This document shows positions 32,776 to 40,676 of a DNA stretch of 64,000 nt, one piece after another. Origin of the DNA: Microbacterium sp. ProA8 (GTDB lineage: Bacteria; Actinomycetota; Actinomycetes; Actinomycetales; Microbacteriaceae); NCBI RefSeq assembly GCF_039905635.1, contig NZ_CP157000.1, forward strand, positions 1,116,001-1,180,000, read 5' to 3'. The position numbers and the translations under genes were made by a program. Each line of letters begins with the position of its first letter. Positions within the stretch are counted from its first letter, which is position 1. Under the pieces are notes generated by a model, which worked only from the letters and a program-made list of their open reading frames with translations, made no database searches and was not told the DNA's origin.

Positions 32776-33515
32776 CCGACATCGAGCTCGCCCGCATCGC
32801 GGGCGGCACGGTGACGCTGCACGACGCGCGCCGGAAGGCCCGCTGGAGCGTCGACCTGGAGCCGTTCGAGCTCGGCGTGTATGCCGTGACGCAGGCGCAG
32901 CTCGCCGAGCTGCTGGGCGAGGCAGCGTCGCACCCAAGGCGCCCCGCGACCGACGTCAGCTGGCTGCGGGCGATCCGGTTCTGCAACGCGGCGTCGGAGT
33001 GGGAAGGGCTGGATCCGGCGTACACGTTCGACGGTGTGGACGTCACCTGGCACGTCGATGCCGACGGCTTCCGCCTGCCGACCGAGGCCGAGTGGGAGCA
33101 CGCGTGCCGCGCCGGCTCCACCGGCCCGCAGTACGGGCCTCTGGCCGAGATCGCCTGGACGAGCGCCGACGGCGTGACCGCCCCGCAGAACGTCGGCGGC
33201 AAGCTCCCCAACCTCAACGGCCTGTTCGACACGCTCGGGAACGTGTGGGAGTGGTGCTGGGATCTGCTCGATCCGGCCCGATATGCCGATTACCGGGTGT
33301 TCCGCGGCGGCGGCTTCGCCGACGACGCCTGGAGCGTGCGAGCCTCGACCCGCCGCGGCGGCGCACCGCGCATGCACCACGACGATGTGGGCTTCCGTGT
33401 GGCGCGAGGCGGATTCGACGCCGTGGATGCCGCGCAGGGCTGGTCGGCGCAGGCCGACGCCGAGCGGGCCGCGTACGACGGCCCGACGCCGCCCGGCTGG
33501 ACTCCACTGCGCTGA
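32772..33515 (+). CDS. SUMF1/FGE-fold protein lacking the FGE active-site cysteines
   Basis: A 247-residue protein with the formylglycine-generating-enzyme (SUMF1, C-type-lectin-like) fold signature: '[13 protein letters not shown]' near residue 30, '[18 protein letters not shown]' near 60, '[17 protein letters not shown]' near 100, '[15 protein letters not shown]' near 150, and 'FRGGGF....SVRASTR' to 'VGFRVARG' at the end. True FGE keeps a copper-binding Cys pair between the last two motifs. Here that stretch has none ([23 protein letters not shown]), so sulfatase activation is unlikely and no sulfatase is nearby. Other SUMF1 proteins hydroxylate, sulfurise or simply bind ligands. The GTG start overlaps the preceding stop (GTGA). 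Confidence 0.85.
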   Translation: MTDIELARIAGGTVTLHDARRKARWSVDLEPFELGVYAVTQAQLAELLGEAASHPRRPATDVSWLRAIRFCNAASEWEGLDPAYTFDGVDVTWHVDADGFRLPTEAEWEHACRAGSTGPQYGPLAEIAWTSADGVTAPQNVGGKLPNLNGLFDTLGNVWEWCWDLLDPARYADYRVFRGGGFADDAWSVRASTRRGGAPRMHHDDVGFRVARGGFDAVDAAQGWSAQADAERAAYDGPTPPGWTPLR

Positions 33516-33547
33516 CCCGCATCCGAGAGCCGTGGCAGCGGGGACGG

Positions 33548-33590
33548 CGAAGGGGACGGATGCCGCTGGTCGCGGCATCCGTCCCCTTCG
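33548..33590. terminator. Bidirectional terminator hairpin between convergent genes
   Basis: A perfect 19-bp stem (33548-33566 with 33572-33590) closes a 5-nt loop. It lies 32 nt after the SUMF1 stop and 5 nt beyond the permease stop on the other strand. The symmetrical position between convergent genes suits termination in both directions; there is no U-tract, as is common in high-GC actinobacteria. Confidence 0.8.
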
Positions 33591-33595
33591 GTGTC

Positions 33596-35080
33596 TCAGC
33601 CGAGCAGGGTCTCGAGCGGTCCGCGCGCGAAGTAGAGCACGAAGCCGGCCGCGACGATCCACAGCAGCGGGCTGATCTCGCGCGCCTTGCCCGACAGCGA
33701 GCGCACCACGACCCACGCGATGAACCCCGCGCCGATGCCGTTGGCGATCGAGTACGTCAGCGGCATGACCGTGACCGCGAGGAACACCGGCAGCAGGATG
33801 GAGAAGTCCGAGAAGTCGATGAACCGGATCTGCGACATCATCAGCGCGCCCACGATGACCAGCGCGGATGCCGCGACCTCGGTCGGGACGATCGAGACGA
33901 GCGGCGTGAAGAACATGGCGACGAGGAACAGCGCACCGGTCACGACGTTCGCGAAGCCCGTGCGGGCGCCTTCGCCGATGCCGGCGCCCGACTCGATGAA
34001 CACGGTGTTCGACGAGCTCGACGTGAAGCCACCCGCCACCGCGCCGACGCCCTCGACGATCAGCGCCGACTTGATGCGGGGGAAGTCGCCCCTCTCATTG
34101 GCGAGGCCGGCCTCCTTCGACAGACCCGTCATGGTGCCCATCGCGTCGAAGAAGTTCGTGAACACGAGCGTGAAGACCAGCATCAGCGCGGCGAGCACGC
34201 CGATGCGCTCGAACGAGCCGAACGAGACCTGGCCGACGAGCGACAGGTCGGGCACGCTCACGAGCGACGCCGGCAGTTCGGGAACCGACAGGCCCCAGCC
34301 GCCCGGGTTGACCTCGTCGCCGTCGAACTTCGGGCCGATGTTCCAGATCGCCTCGACGACCAGGGCGACGACGGTGCCGGTGACGAGGCCGATGAGGATG
34401 CCGCCCTTGACCTTGCGGGCGACCAGGACGCCGGTGAGCAGCAGCGTGAAGACGAAGATCAGGGTCGGCACGGTGGCGACCGAGCCGTTGACGCCGAGGC
34501 CGACCGGGGGAGAGGAGGCCCCCGTCGAGGTGACGAAGCCGGCGTCGACGAAGCCGATGAAGGCGATGAAGAGGCCGATGCCGACGGTGATCGCGAGCTT
34601 CAGCTGGATCGGCACGGCGTCGAAGATCATGCGCCGGAGGCCCGTGGCGGCCAGCAGCACGATGATCAGGCCGTTGATGACGACGAGGCCCATCGCCTCG
34701 GGCCAGGTGACCTGGCCGACGACCGACACGGCGAGGAACGAGTTGATGCCGAGGCCCGCCGCGAACGCGAACGGCAGGCGGGTGACGAGGCCGAACAGCA
34801 CCGTCATGACACCGGCGGTGAGGGCCGTCGTCGCGGCGACCTGGGCGAAGCCGAGGGTGTCGCCCGCGACATCAGTTCCGCTGGAGAGGATGATCGGGTT
34901 CAGGATGACGATGTACGCCATCGTCACGAAGGTCACCACACCGCCGCGGACCTCGGTGCCGATGGTCGAACCGCGACGCGTGATCTCGAAGAACCTGTCG
35001 AAGCCGTTCTTCGGCTGCGGAGACTCGGGGTTCTCGGGTGCTTCCGGCGCGTTCGATGCCGAGGACGGGGCTGTGCTCAT
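33596..35080 (-). CDS. AzgA-type purine permease (NCS2 superfamily)
   Basis: A 494-residue integral membrane protein with about 12-14 hydrophobic segments, the right size for the guanine/hypoxanthine/adenine permeases (AzgA/PbuG/GhxP group). Visible family motifs: 'GVVTFVTMAYIVILNP' near residue 47, 'GLGINSF' near 110, 'FTNFFDAMGTMTGL' near 310, and 'SSSSNTVFIESGAGIGEGARTG' near 355, which forms the substrate site. The N-terminal ~35 residues are a soluble Pro/Ser-rich tail. A GGAGG Shine-Dalgarno lies 9 nt upstream of the ATG. It is divergent from perM-purN-purH, so purine salvage and synthesis genes sit back to back. Purine preference cannot be read reliably. Confidence 0.92.
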   Translation of the reverse strand: MSTAPSSASNAPEAPENPESPQPKNGFDRFFEITRRGSTIGTEVRGGVVTFVTMAYIVILNPIILSSGTDVAGDTLGFAQVAATTALTAGVMTVLFGLVTRLPFAFAAGLGINSFLAVSVVGQVTWPEAMGLVVINGLIIVLLAATGLRRMIFDAVPIQLKLAITVGIGLFIAFIGFVDAGFVTSTGASSPPVGLGVNGSVATVPTLIFVFTLLLTGVLVARKVKGGILIGLVTGTVVALVVEAIWNIGPKFDGDEVNPGGWGLSVPELPASLVSVPDLSLVGQVSFGSFERIGVLAALMLVFTLVFTNFFDAMGTMTGLSKEAGLANERGDFPRIKSALIVEGVGAVAGGFTSSSSNTVFIESGAGIGEGARTGFANVVTGALFLVAMFFTPLVSIVPTEVAASALVIVGALMMSQIRFIDFSDFSILLPVFLAVTVMPLTYSIANGIGAGFIAWVVVRSLSGKAREISPLLWIVAAGFVLYFARGPLETLLG

Positions 35081-35102
35081 GTCTGTGGACCTCCGACCTG
35101 AA

Positions 35103-35108
35103 ACGTTA
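35103..35108 (-). promoter_or_regulatory. -10 box for the purine permease (TAACGT)
   Basis: On the minus strand TAACGT lies 22 nt before the ATG, leaving a short leader that includes the GGAGG ribosome site. No clear -35 was seen. Confidence 0.4.
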
Positions 35109-35193
35109 GTCGTTCGCGCGCGAAGCTGAGGATTCGCTGGACGGATGCCGCACCACGGCGCGGACGCGCCCGGGACGGCGCCGCCCCTCGAAG

Positions 35194-35199
35194 TAGGGT
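35194..35199 (+). promoter_or_regulatory. -10 box for perM (TAGGGT)
   Basis: TAGGGT lies 9 nt before the ATG at 35209 with no Shine-Dalgarno between them, so transcription probably begins within a few nucleotides of the start codon. Confidence 0.4.
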
Positions 35200-35208
35200 C
35201 GATGGCGC

Positions 35209-36849
35209 ATGCATCGCCTCATCGTCGCCCTCCTTGCCGCCGTCGACGCCGCCATCGCGGTCGCCGTCGGCCTTGCCGCGACCCTCGCGCCGCTCACCCT
35301 GCTGTGGGTCTTCGGGTTCGGCGGCGAAGCGGACTGGGGAGTGCTGTGGCCGTCCGCGGTGTCGGTGTGGCAGCTGGGCAACCTCGTGCCCCTGCACATC
35401 GCCCTGCCGCCCGAGTACCTGGCGGCGACCGGCATCAGCGGGGACGCGGCACACTTCGTCCTGTCGCTCGCCCCGCTGGCGTTCGCCGGGTTCACGGCGA
35501 TCTTCGCCGCCCGCTCGGGCGCCCGCGCCTCGCACGCGGACGCCTGGCTCACGGGCGTGGCGACGTCCACCGTCGTTTTCGCGGCCCTGGCGACGGGCGC
35601 GGCCCTGTCGGGCGCGAACGATGTCGCGCACGCCGAGACGTGGCAGGCGATCCTGATCCCGACGCTCGTCTTCGCCCTTCCCGCGCTCGTCGCGGCGGTC
35701 GTGACGGAGTGGTCGGAAGCCGGCTCCGGGGCGATCGCACGGCTGCGCGACCGGGCCGAGACCCTTCCCCATGGATGGGGCGCGGTGCCCGCGCTGATCG
35801 CGCGCGGCTCCGCCGTCGTGCTCGTGAGCCTCATCGGCGTGGGCGCCGCGATCGCCGCCGTGGCGCTGTTCGCGCGCGCAGGCCAGATCGTCGCGCTCTT
35901 CCAGGCCGGCGACGTCGATGCGCTCGGCGCCTCGGTGCTCACGCTGGCGCAGCTCGCCTACGTCCCGACTCTCGCGGTGTGGGGGCTGAGCTTCGTCGCG
36001 GGCCCGGGATTCGCGGTCGGCGAGGGCACCTCGGTGTCGCCCGCCGGCACGCAGGTGGGCGTGGTGCCGGGGCTTCCCGCACTGGGCGCCGTGCCGGACT
36101 CGACGACGTCGTGGCTGCTGCTGCTCGGGCTGCTGCCGGTCGCCATCGGCGCGTTCGCCGGGTGGATCGCACGTTCGCGGCTGCTGCACCCGAGCGGGAC
36201 GTGGACGGAGAAGTCCCGCCAGCCCTCGACCTCGCCGGGAGCGACGGCATCCTCCCCTCTCGACCCGTCGCGGACGGCGGCTCTCAGCGGGCTGCTCTCG
36301 AGCTCGCTGCCGGCCGACAGGGTGCCGGCCGCCCCTGTCGATCGCGAGCCCCCTCCGGAGGATCCGATCGGCGCGCGCGTCGTCGTGACGGGGGGAATCG
36401 CCCTGGTCGCCGGCGGTGCGGCCGCGCTCCTCGCCTTCGCCGCCTCCGGCTCGCTCGGCCCCGGCCGGCTCAGCACGTTCGGGCCGGAGCCCGGCCCGGT
36501 CGCTCTGGCCGTGGGGCTGGAGGTGCTGCTCGGCGCCGCGATCCTGCTGCTCGCGCCACGGAGCGTGCGCGGAGAGCGCAGCGCGGCCGACGCGGCGCCC
36601 GCGCCTGCGGCGTCCGACGAGGCCACGTCCGTCGAGTCGCCGGCCGCAGGGGAACCGGCACCGTCGGCGCTCGCCGGCGCATGGACCGGTCGCCGTGCCG
36701 TCGACGAGGCGTCGGACCGGCCGACGACCGATGCGGGCGGCGAGGCCGCACCGCAGCCGATCCCCGGTGTCGCCGCGGCGGACGCGCGGACCGAGCCGAT
36801 CGACCTGCCACCGCTGCCGCCACGCGGTGATCGGGACCGCTCAGAGTGA
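35209..36849 (+). CDS. perM: PerM-like membrane protein (DUF6350)
   Basis: A 546-residue protein. Residues ~1-330 hold about eight hydrophobic segments, for example 'LIVALLAAVDAAIAVAVGLAATLAPLT'-like at the N-terminus and the block 'WLLLLGLLPVAIGAFAGWIA' near residue 305. Residues ~340-400 are a soluble linker, there is one further hydrophobic region (~385-450), and a charged low-complexity tail follows. The order membrane protein, purN, purH matches Mycobacterium tuberculosis Rv0955 (PerM)-Rv0956-Rv0957. PerM is an integral membrane protein linked to cell division and persistence, and the DUF6350 assignment rests on this synteny plus topology. The gap to purN is 41 nt and purN has its own -10 box. 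Confidence 0.75.
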   Translation: MHRLIVALLAAVDAAIAVAVGLAATLAPLTLLWVFGFGGEADWGVLWPSAVSVWQLGNLVPLHIALPPEYLAATGISGDAAHFVLSLAPLAFAGFTAIFAARSGARASHADAWLTGVATSTVVFAALATGAALSGANDVAHAETWQAILIPTLVFALPALVAAVVTEWSEAGSGAIARLRDRAETLPHGWGAVPALIARGSAVVLVSLIGVGAAIAAVALFARAGQIVALFQAGDVDALGASVLTLAQLAYVPTLAVWGLSFVAGPGFAVGEGTSVSPAGTQVGVVPGLPALGAVPDSTTSWLLLLGLLPVAIGAFAGWIARSRLLHPSGTWTEKSRQPSTSPGATASSPLDPSRTAALSGLLSSSLPADRVPAAPVDREPPPEDPIGARVVVTGGIALVAGGAAALLAFAASGSLGPGRLSTFGPEPGPVALAVGLEVLLGAAILLLAPRSVRGERSAADAAPAPAASDEATSVESPAAGEPAPSALAGAWTGRRAVDEASDRPTTDAGGEAAPQPIPGVAAADARTEPIDLPPLPPRGDRDRSE

Positions 36850-36878
36850 CCCCGCCCGGCGCGCGAGATGGTTCCCAC

Positions 36879-36884
36879 TAAACT
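36879..36884 (+). promoter_or_regulatory. -10 box of a leaderless purN transcript (TAAACT)
   Basis: TAAACT ends 6 nt before the GTG at 36891. Nothing between them resembles a Shine-Dalgarno, so the transcript probably begins at the start codon itself. Confidence 0.55.
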
Positions 36885-36890
36885 AGGCGG

Positions 36891-37493
36891 GTGCTCACGG
36901 TCGCCGTCCTCATCTCGGGCACAGGGTCGAATCTGCGTGCTCTGCTCGACGCGGCGGCCGATCCCGAGTTCCCCGCCCGCGTCGTCGCCGTCGGCGCCGA
37001 TCGTGAGGCCGAAGGCTTCGCGCATGCCGAGGAGTACGGCATCCCGACGTTCATGGTCCCGTTCTCGCGATTCGCGAGCCGCGAGGAGTGGGGGGCCGAG
37101 CTCGGCGCTCAGCTCGACGTCTGGCGGCCCGACCTCGTGGTGCTGAGCGGCCTGATGCGGCTGCTTCCCGCCGACCTGGTCGACGCCTGGTCGCCGCGCA
37201 TCGTCAACACGCACCCGGCGTACCTGCCCGAGTTCCCCGGCGCGCACGGCGTCCGCGACGCGCTCGCGGCCGGAGTGGCGCAGACCGGCGCCAGCGTCAT
37301 CATCGTCGACAACGGCGTCGACTCGGGGCCGATCCTCGCCCAGGAGCGCGTGCCCGTGCTTCCCGGCGACGACGAGCATGCGCTCCACGACCGCATCAAG
37401 CCCGTCGAGCGCCGCCTGCTCATCGACGTGGTGCGCCGCGTCGCGACCGGCGACCTCGATCTCGCGGCCGTGTCCGCCGACGCCCAGCTCTGA
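36891..37493 (+). CDS. purN: Phosphoribosylglycinamide formyltransferase (GART)
   Basis: A 200-residue enzyme that transfers a formyl group from 10-formyl-THF to GAR, the third step of de novo purine synthesis. The N-terminal phosphate-binding motif '[14 protein letters not shown]' and the catalytic triad Asn106, His108 ('[12 protein letters not shown]') and Asp144 ('[11 protein letters not shown]') are intact, and the numbering equals that of the E. coli enzyme. Length is normal for the family. GTG is the start: it is preceded by a TAAACT -10 box and no ribosome site. purH follows after 27 nt, so the pair is co-transcribed. Confidence 0.97.
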   Translation: MLTVAVLISGTGSNLRALLDAAADPEFPARVVAVGADREAEGFAHAEEYGIPTFMVPFSRFASREEWGAELGAQLDVWRPDLVVLSGLMRLLPADLVDAWSPRIVNTHPAYLPEFPGAHGVRDALAAGVAQTGASVIIVDNGVDSGPILAQERVPVLPGDDEHALHDRIKPVERRLLIDVVRRVATGDLDLAAVSADAQL

Positions 37494-37520
37494 ACCCCTA
37501 TCCCACCGAGGAGATCCGCC

Positions 37521-39125
37521 ATGGCCGGACCGAGCCACGACCCCGCCCTGTACCGCTCCCGCGACGTCGTCCCGGTGCGCCGTGCCCTCGTCTCGGTGAG
37601 CGACAAGACCGATCTGCTGGCCCTCGGCGAGGCGCTCGCCGGGGCGGGCGTCGAGATCGTGTCCACGGGCGGCTCGGCGACCCTGCTGCGTGAGGCGGGT
37701 CACCCCGTCACCGACGTGTCGAGCATCACCGGCTTCCCGGAGTCGCTCGACGGCCGGGTGAAGACGCTGCACCCGAGCGTGCACGCCGGCCTTCTCGCCG
37801 ACTTGCGGCTCGAAGACCACGAGCGCCAGCTGGACGAGCTCGACATCGCGCCGTTCGAGCTCGTCGTGGTCAACCTGTACCCGTTCGTCGAGACGGTGCG
37901 CTCCGGCGCTCAGGGCGACGACGTCGTCGAGCAGATCGACATCGGCGGCCCGGCCATGGTGCGGGCCTCCGCGAAGAACTACGCCAACGTCGCGATCGTC
38001 GTGTCGCCGTCTTCATACCCGGCCGTCATCGAGGCGGTGCGCGCCGGTGGCACGAACCTGGTGCAGCGTCGCGAGCTCGCCGCCCGCGCCTTCGCGCACA
38101 CGGCCGAGTACGACCGCGCCGTCGCGACCTGGTTCTCGGAGGGCACACTCACCCAGGCCGACCTGCCCGCCCACCTGACGATCAAGGCGGAGCGCCTGGC
38201 CACCCTCCGGTACGGCGAGAACGCGCACCAGCGTGCCGCGATCTACACCCGCAACGGCGGCCACGGGATCGCCCAGGCCACGCAGCTGCAGGGCAAGGAG
38301 ATGTCGTACAACAACTACGTCGACGCAGACGCCGCGCTGCGCGCCGCGTTCGACATGGTCAAGCCCGCCGTCGCGATCATCAAGCACGCGAACCCGTGCG
38401 GCATCGCGGTCACGGCGCCCAACGCGCTCGACCCGATCGCCAGCGCGCACCTGCGCGCGCACGAGTGCGACCCGGTGTCGGCATACGGCGGAGTGATCGC
38501 GGCCAACGGCACCGTCACCCTCAAGATGGCGGAGAACCTCAAGGACATCTTCACCGAGGTCATCGTCGCCCCGTCGTTCGAGCCGGCGGCGCTGGAGGTC
38601 TTCAAGGCGAAGAAGAACCTGCGCCTGCTGCAGCTGCCCGAGGACTGGCAGCAGGAGCGCATGGACGTGCGCCTGGTGTCGGGCGGCCTGCTGCTCCAGG
38701 ACGCCGACCGCTTCCCCGACGACATCGAATCGGTCGCGAAGGACTGGCAGCTCGTCTCAGGCGAGCGCCCGGCCGACGAGGACATGACGAACCTCATCTT
38801 CGCGTGGAAGGCGTGCCGCGCCGTGAAGTCGAACGCCATCGTGCTCGCGAAGAACTCCGCGACCGTCGGCATCGGCATGGGCCAGGTCAACCGCGTCGAC
38901 TCGTGCCGGCTCGCGGTCGAGCGGGCCGGCGACCGCGCCGCCGGCTCGGTTGCGGCATCCGACGCGTTCTTCCCGTTCGCCGACGGACCCCAGATCCTGC
39001 TCGACGCCGGCATCTCGGCGATCATCCAGCCGGGCGGCTCCGTGCGCGACGACGAGGTGATCGCCGCGGCGAAGGCCGCGAACGTCACGATGTTCTTCAC
39101 CGGGGAGCGTCACTTCTTCCACTGA
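37521..39125 (+). CDS. purH: Bifunctional AICAR transformylase / IMP cyclohydrolase
   Basis: A 534-residue enzyme that formylates AICAR and closes the ring to IMP, the last two steps of purine synthesis. The N-terminal ~200 residues are the MGS-like cyclohydrolase domain ('[19 protein letters not shown]', '[13 protein letters not shown]', '[15 protein letters not shown]'). The C-terminal part is the transformylase domain, with the catalytic Lys288-His289 in '[10 protein letters not shown]', followed by '[10 protein letters not shown]' and 'SNAIVLAKN', and ending in '[10 protein letters not shown]', as is usual. A 'gaggag' ribosome site lies 9 nt before the ATG. It is the second gene of the purN-purH unit. 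Confidence 0.97.
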   Translation: MAGPSHDPALYRSRDVVPVRRALVSVSDKTDLLALGEALAGAGVEIVSTGGSATLLREAGHPVTDVSSITGFPESLDGRVKTLHPSVHAGLLADLRLEDHERQLDELDIAPFELVVVNLYPFVETVRSGAQGDDVVEQIDIGGPAMVRASAKNYANVAIVVSPSSYPAVIEAVRAGGTNLVQRRELAARAFAHTAEYDRAVATWFSEGTLTQADLPAHLTIKAERLATLRYGENAHQRAAIYTRNGGHGIAQATQLQGKEMSYNNYVDADAALRAAFDMVKPAVAIIKHANPCGIAVTAPNALDPIASAHLRAHECDPVSAYGGVIAANGTVTLKMAENLKDIFTEVIVAPSFEPAALEVFKAKKNLRLLQLPEDWQQERMDVRLVSGGLLLQDADRFPDDIESVAKDWQLVSGERPADEDMTNLIFAWKACRAVKSNAIVLAKNSATVGIGMGQVNRVDSCRLAVERAGDRAAGSVAASDAFFPFADGPQILLDAGISAIIQPGGSVRDDEVIAAAKAANVTMFFTGERHFFH

Positions 39126-39170
39126 GACCGCCGTCGCTCGCGACGCCGTCGGCGCCCGGTTCACGGCGGC

Positions 39171-39231
39171 ATGGGTCCATTTCCCCATGTCCCCGCTCCG
39201 GGCGGGAGCCGCGCTGTCGGCCGGATAGGGT
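39171..39231 (+). promoter_or_regulatory. Operator-like palindrome and -10 box of the RDD-FHA/EssC operon
   Basis: An imperfect 18-bp palindrome at 39171-39188 (ATGGGTCCATTTCCCCAT) is followed by a TAGGGT -10 box at 39226-39231. Read on the other strand, the palindrome matches 14 of 18 positions of the sites before both esx copies (45220, 49275). Its centre is about 58 nt before the inferred start of transcription, against about 44 nt at the esx sites. Confidence 0.55.
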
Positions 39232-39260
39232 CGATGCGGAGCGTTCGCCAGGAGGATCCG

Positions 39261-40655
39261 GTGATTTGGGAGATCGACGACTCGACACACACCGTCGAGG
39301 GCCTCGATGGACGTGGTCGGCCGAGGCCGGAGTATGCCGCGTCCCTCGGGTTGCGCATGGCGCCCTTCGGGCGGCGCGTGCTGGCGACATCGATCGAGCT
39401 GGGCATCCTCGTGGTGCTCCAGCTTCCGCTGCTGCTCGTCTCGCTTCCGGTGCTCCTCGCCGCCGCCGCGTCCGCCGATCCGGCCGCGGCGCTCACGGAC
39501 GCCGGCAACCTCGGCCTCGTCATCGCGTGCGCGGCCGTGTCATCGGCCCTGACGACCGCGTTCGTCGTCCTGCAGCTGATCCTCCACGGGCGCAAGGGCA
39601 CCACTGTGGGCAAAGCCGCGACCGGCATCCGCTCGGTCAACGTGCGGACGCTGGAGCGGCCCGGATTCTGGCGGGGCGCGGTCGTGCGGTACCTGGTGCT
39701 CGGGGCCTGCTTCCTCGTCCCCGTCGTCGGGCCCGTCCTCGTGATCGCCTGCTCCCCGCTGTTCGACCCGGAGCGCCGCGGCCGGGGCTGGGCCGACATG
39801 GCGGGCGCCACCTGGTTCGTGGACGTGCGCAAGGGCCTCAACCCCTACGACGTGAAGCGCATGCGGATCGCCCGCAAGACGGCGGCGACGGATCTCGCCG
39901 ACGAGCGCAATGAGCTGCCGTCCCTCGCGACCTCCGCGGTGGCCCCCGGCGCGGGCGCCTACATCCCCGTCACCCGCAGCAGCGGGGGTGTCGTCGGCGC
40001 GCCCCGCGGGGAGGCGCAACCCGCCGGCACCGCGCCGGGCGGAGCGGGTGCCGCGGCCGTCGCACCGGGCGCAGCGGCCGTGGATCCTGGTGCCCCCGCG
40101 GCGGGAGCTCCCGCACCAGGGACCCGTGCGCCGATCCCACCCACCGTCGCCTCGTCGGCGGCGGCAGCGGCGCCGGGCCCCGGTATCCCCTGGACACCGC
40201 CGCGGCTCATGCCGGACGCGGCGCCGCCCGCCGGGCCGCCGCTGCCCGCCGCGGCGCGTCCTGCCACGCCGGCACGCCCGGGCACGCCGCCCGTCGCCGC
40301 GCCGCTCGTGGCCGATGCGTCGTCCCCGGCCGTCGTGCTGGAGTTCGACACCGGCGCGCGCATCGCCCTCCCCGGCGCCGGCATCCTGATCGGCCGCGAT
40401 CCCTCGCCCGCGGCGGGCGACAACGGGCTCACCCTCGTCCCGATCGAGGACCCGACCAAGTCGATCTCCAAGACCCATCTCGCGCTGCTGCGCACGGGCG
40501 GCGCCATCATCGCCGTGGACCGTGCATCGACGAACGGCAGCGCGCTCATCCGCGATGGCGCGGAGCACTCCCTTCCGCCCGGTCAGGGGGTCACGGTCCG
40601 CAGCGGCGACACGCTCCTGCTGGGCGACCGGCGAGCCCTCATCCGCATCGGCTGA
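39261..40655 (+). CDS. RDD-family membrane protein with C-terminal FHA domain
   Basis: A 464-residue protein. Residues ~20-190 form an RDD-type membrane domain with three or four hydrophobic helices ('LGILVVLQLPLLLVSLPVLLAAAA', 'LGLVIACAAVSSALTTAFVVLQLIL', 'VVRYLVLGACFLVPVVGPVLVIA'). Residues ~230-350 are an Ala/Pro/Gly-rich linker. Residues ~355-464 are an FHA domain with the phospho-Thr-binding pattern 'GRDP', 'SISKTHLALL' and 'STNGS'. The GTG at 39261 was chosen for its AGGAGG ribosome site 6 nt upstream; an in-frame ATG at 39171 lies inside the regulatory palindrome. It is 21 nt before the EssC-like gene and probably docks phosphorylated partners, such as a Ser/Thr kinase target, at the secretion machine. 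Confidence 0.88.
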   Translation: MIWEIDDSTHTVEGLDGRGRPRPEYAASLGLRMAPFGRRVLATSIELGILVVLQLPLLLVSLPVLLAAAASADPAAALTDAGNLGLVIACAAVSSALTTAFVVLQLILHGRKGTTVGKAATGIRSVNVRTLERPGFWRGAVVRYLVLGACFLVPVVGPVLVIACSPLFDPERRGRGWADMAGATWFVDVRKGLNPYDVKRMRIARKTAATDLADERNELPSLATSAVAPGAGAYIPVTRSSGGVVGAPRGEAQPAGTAPGGAGAAAVAPGAAAVDPGAPAAGAPAPGTRAPIPPTVASSAAAAAPGPGIPWTPPRLMPDAAPPAGPPLPAAARPATPARPGTPPVAAPLVADASSPAVVLEFDTGARIALPGAGILIGRDPSPAAGDNGLTLVPIEDPTKSISKTHLALLRTGGAIIAVDRASTNGSALIRDGAEHSLPPGQGVTVRSGDTLLLGDRRALIRIG

Positions 40656-40676
40656 CGCAGACCCCGAGGACAACGC

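Noticed and set aside
14476..32937. Antisense open frame of more than 6,000 codons opposite the giant gene
   Set aside because: Arg/Gly/Asp/His-rich without domains, and it runs across gene boundaries. It is the mirror of strongly GC-biased codons on the + strand.
32772..33515. Functional formylglycine-generating enzyme
   Set aside because: The catalytic cysteine pair is absent and no sulfatase gene is near.
39171..39260. ATG at 39171 as the start of the RDD-FHA protein
   Set aside because: It lies within the palindrome, upstream of the probable transcription start. The GTG at 39261 has AGGAGG at good spacing.
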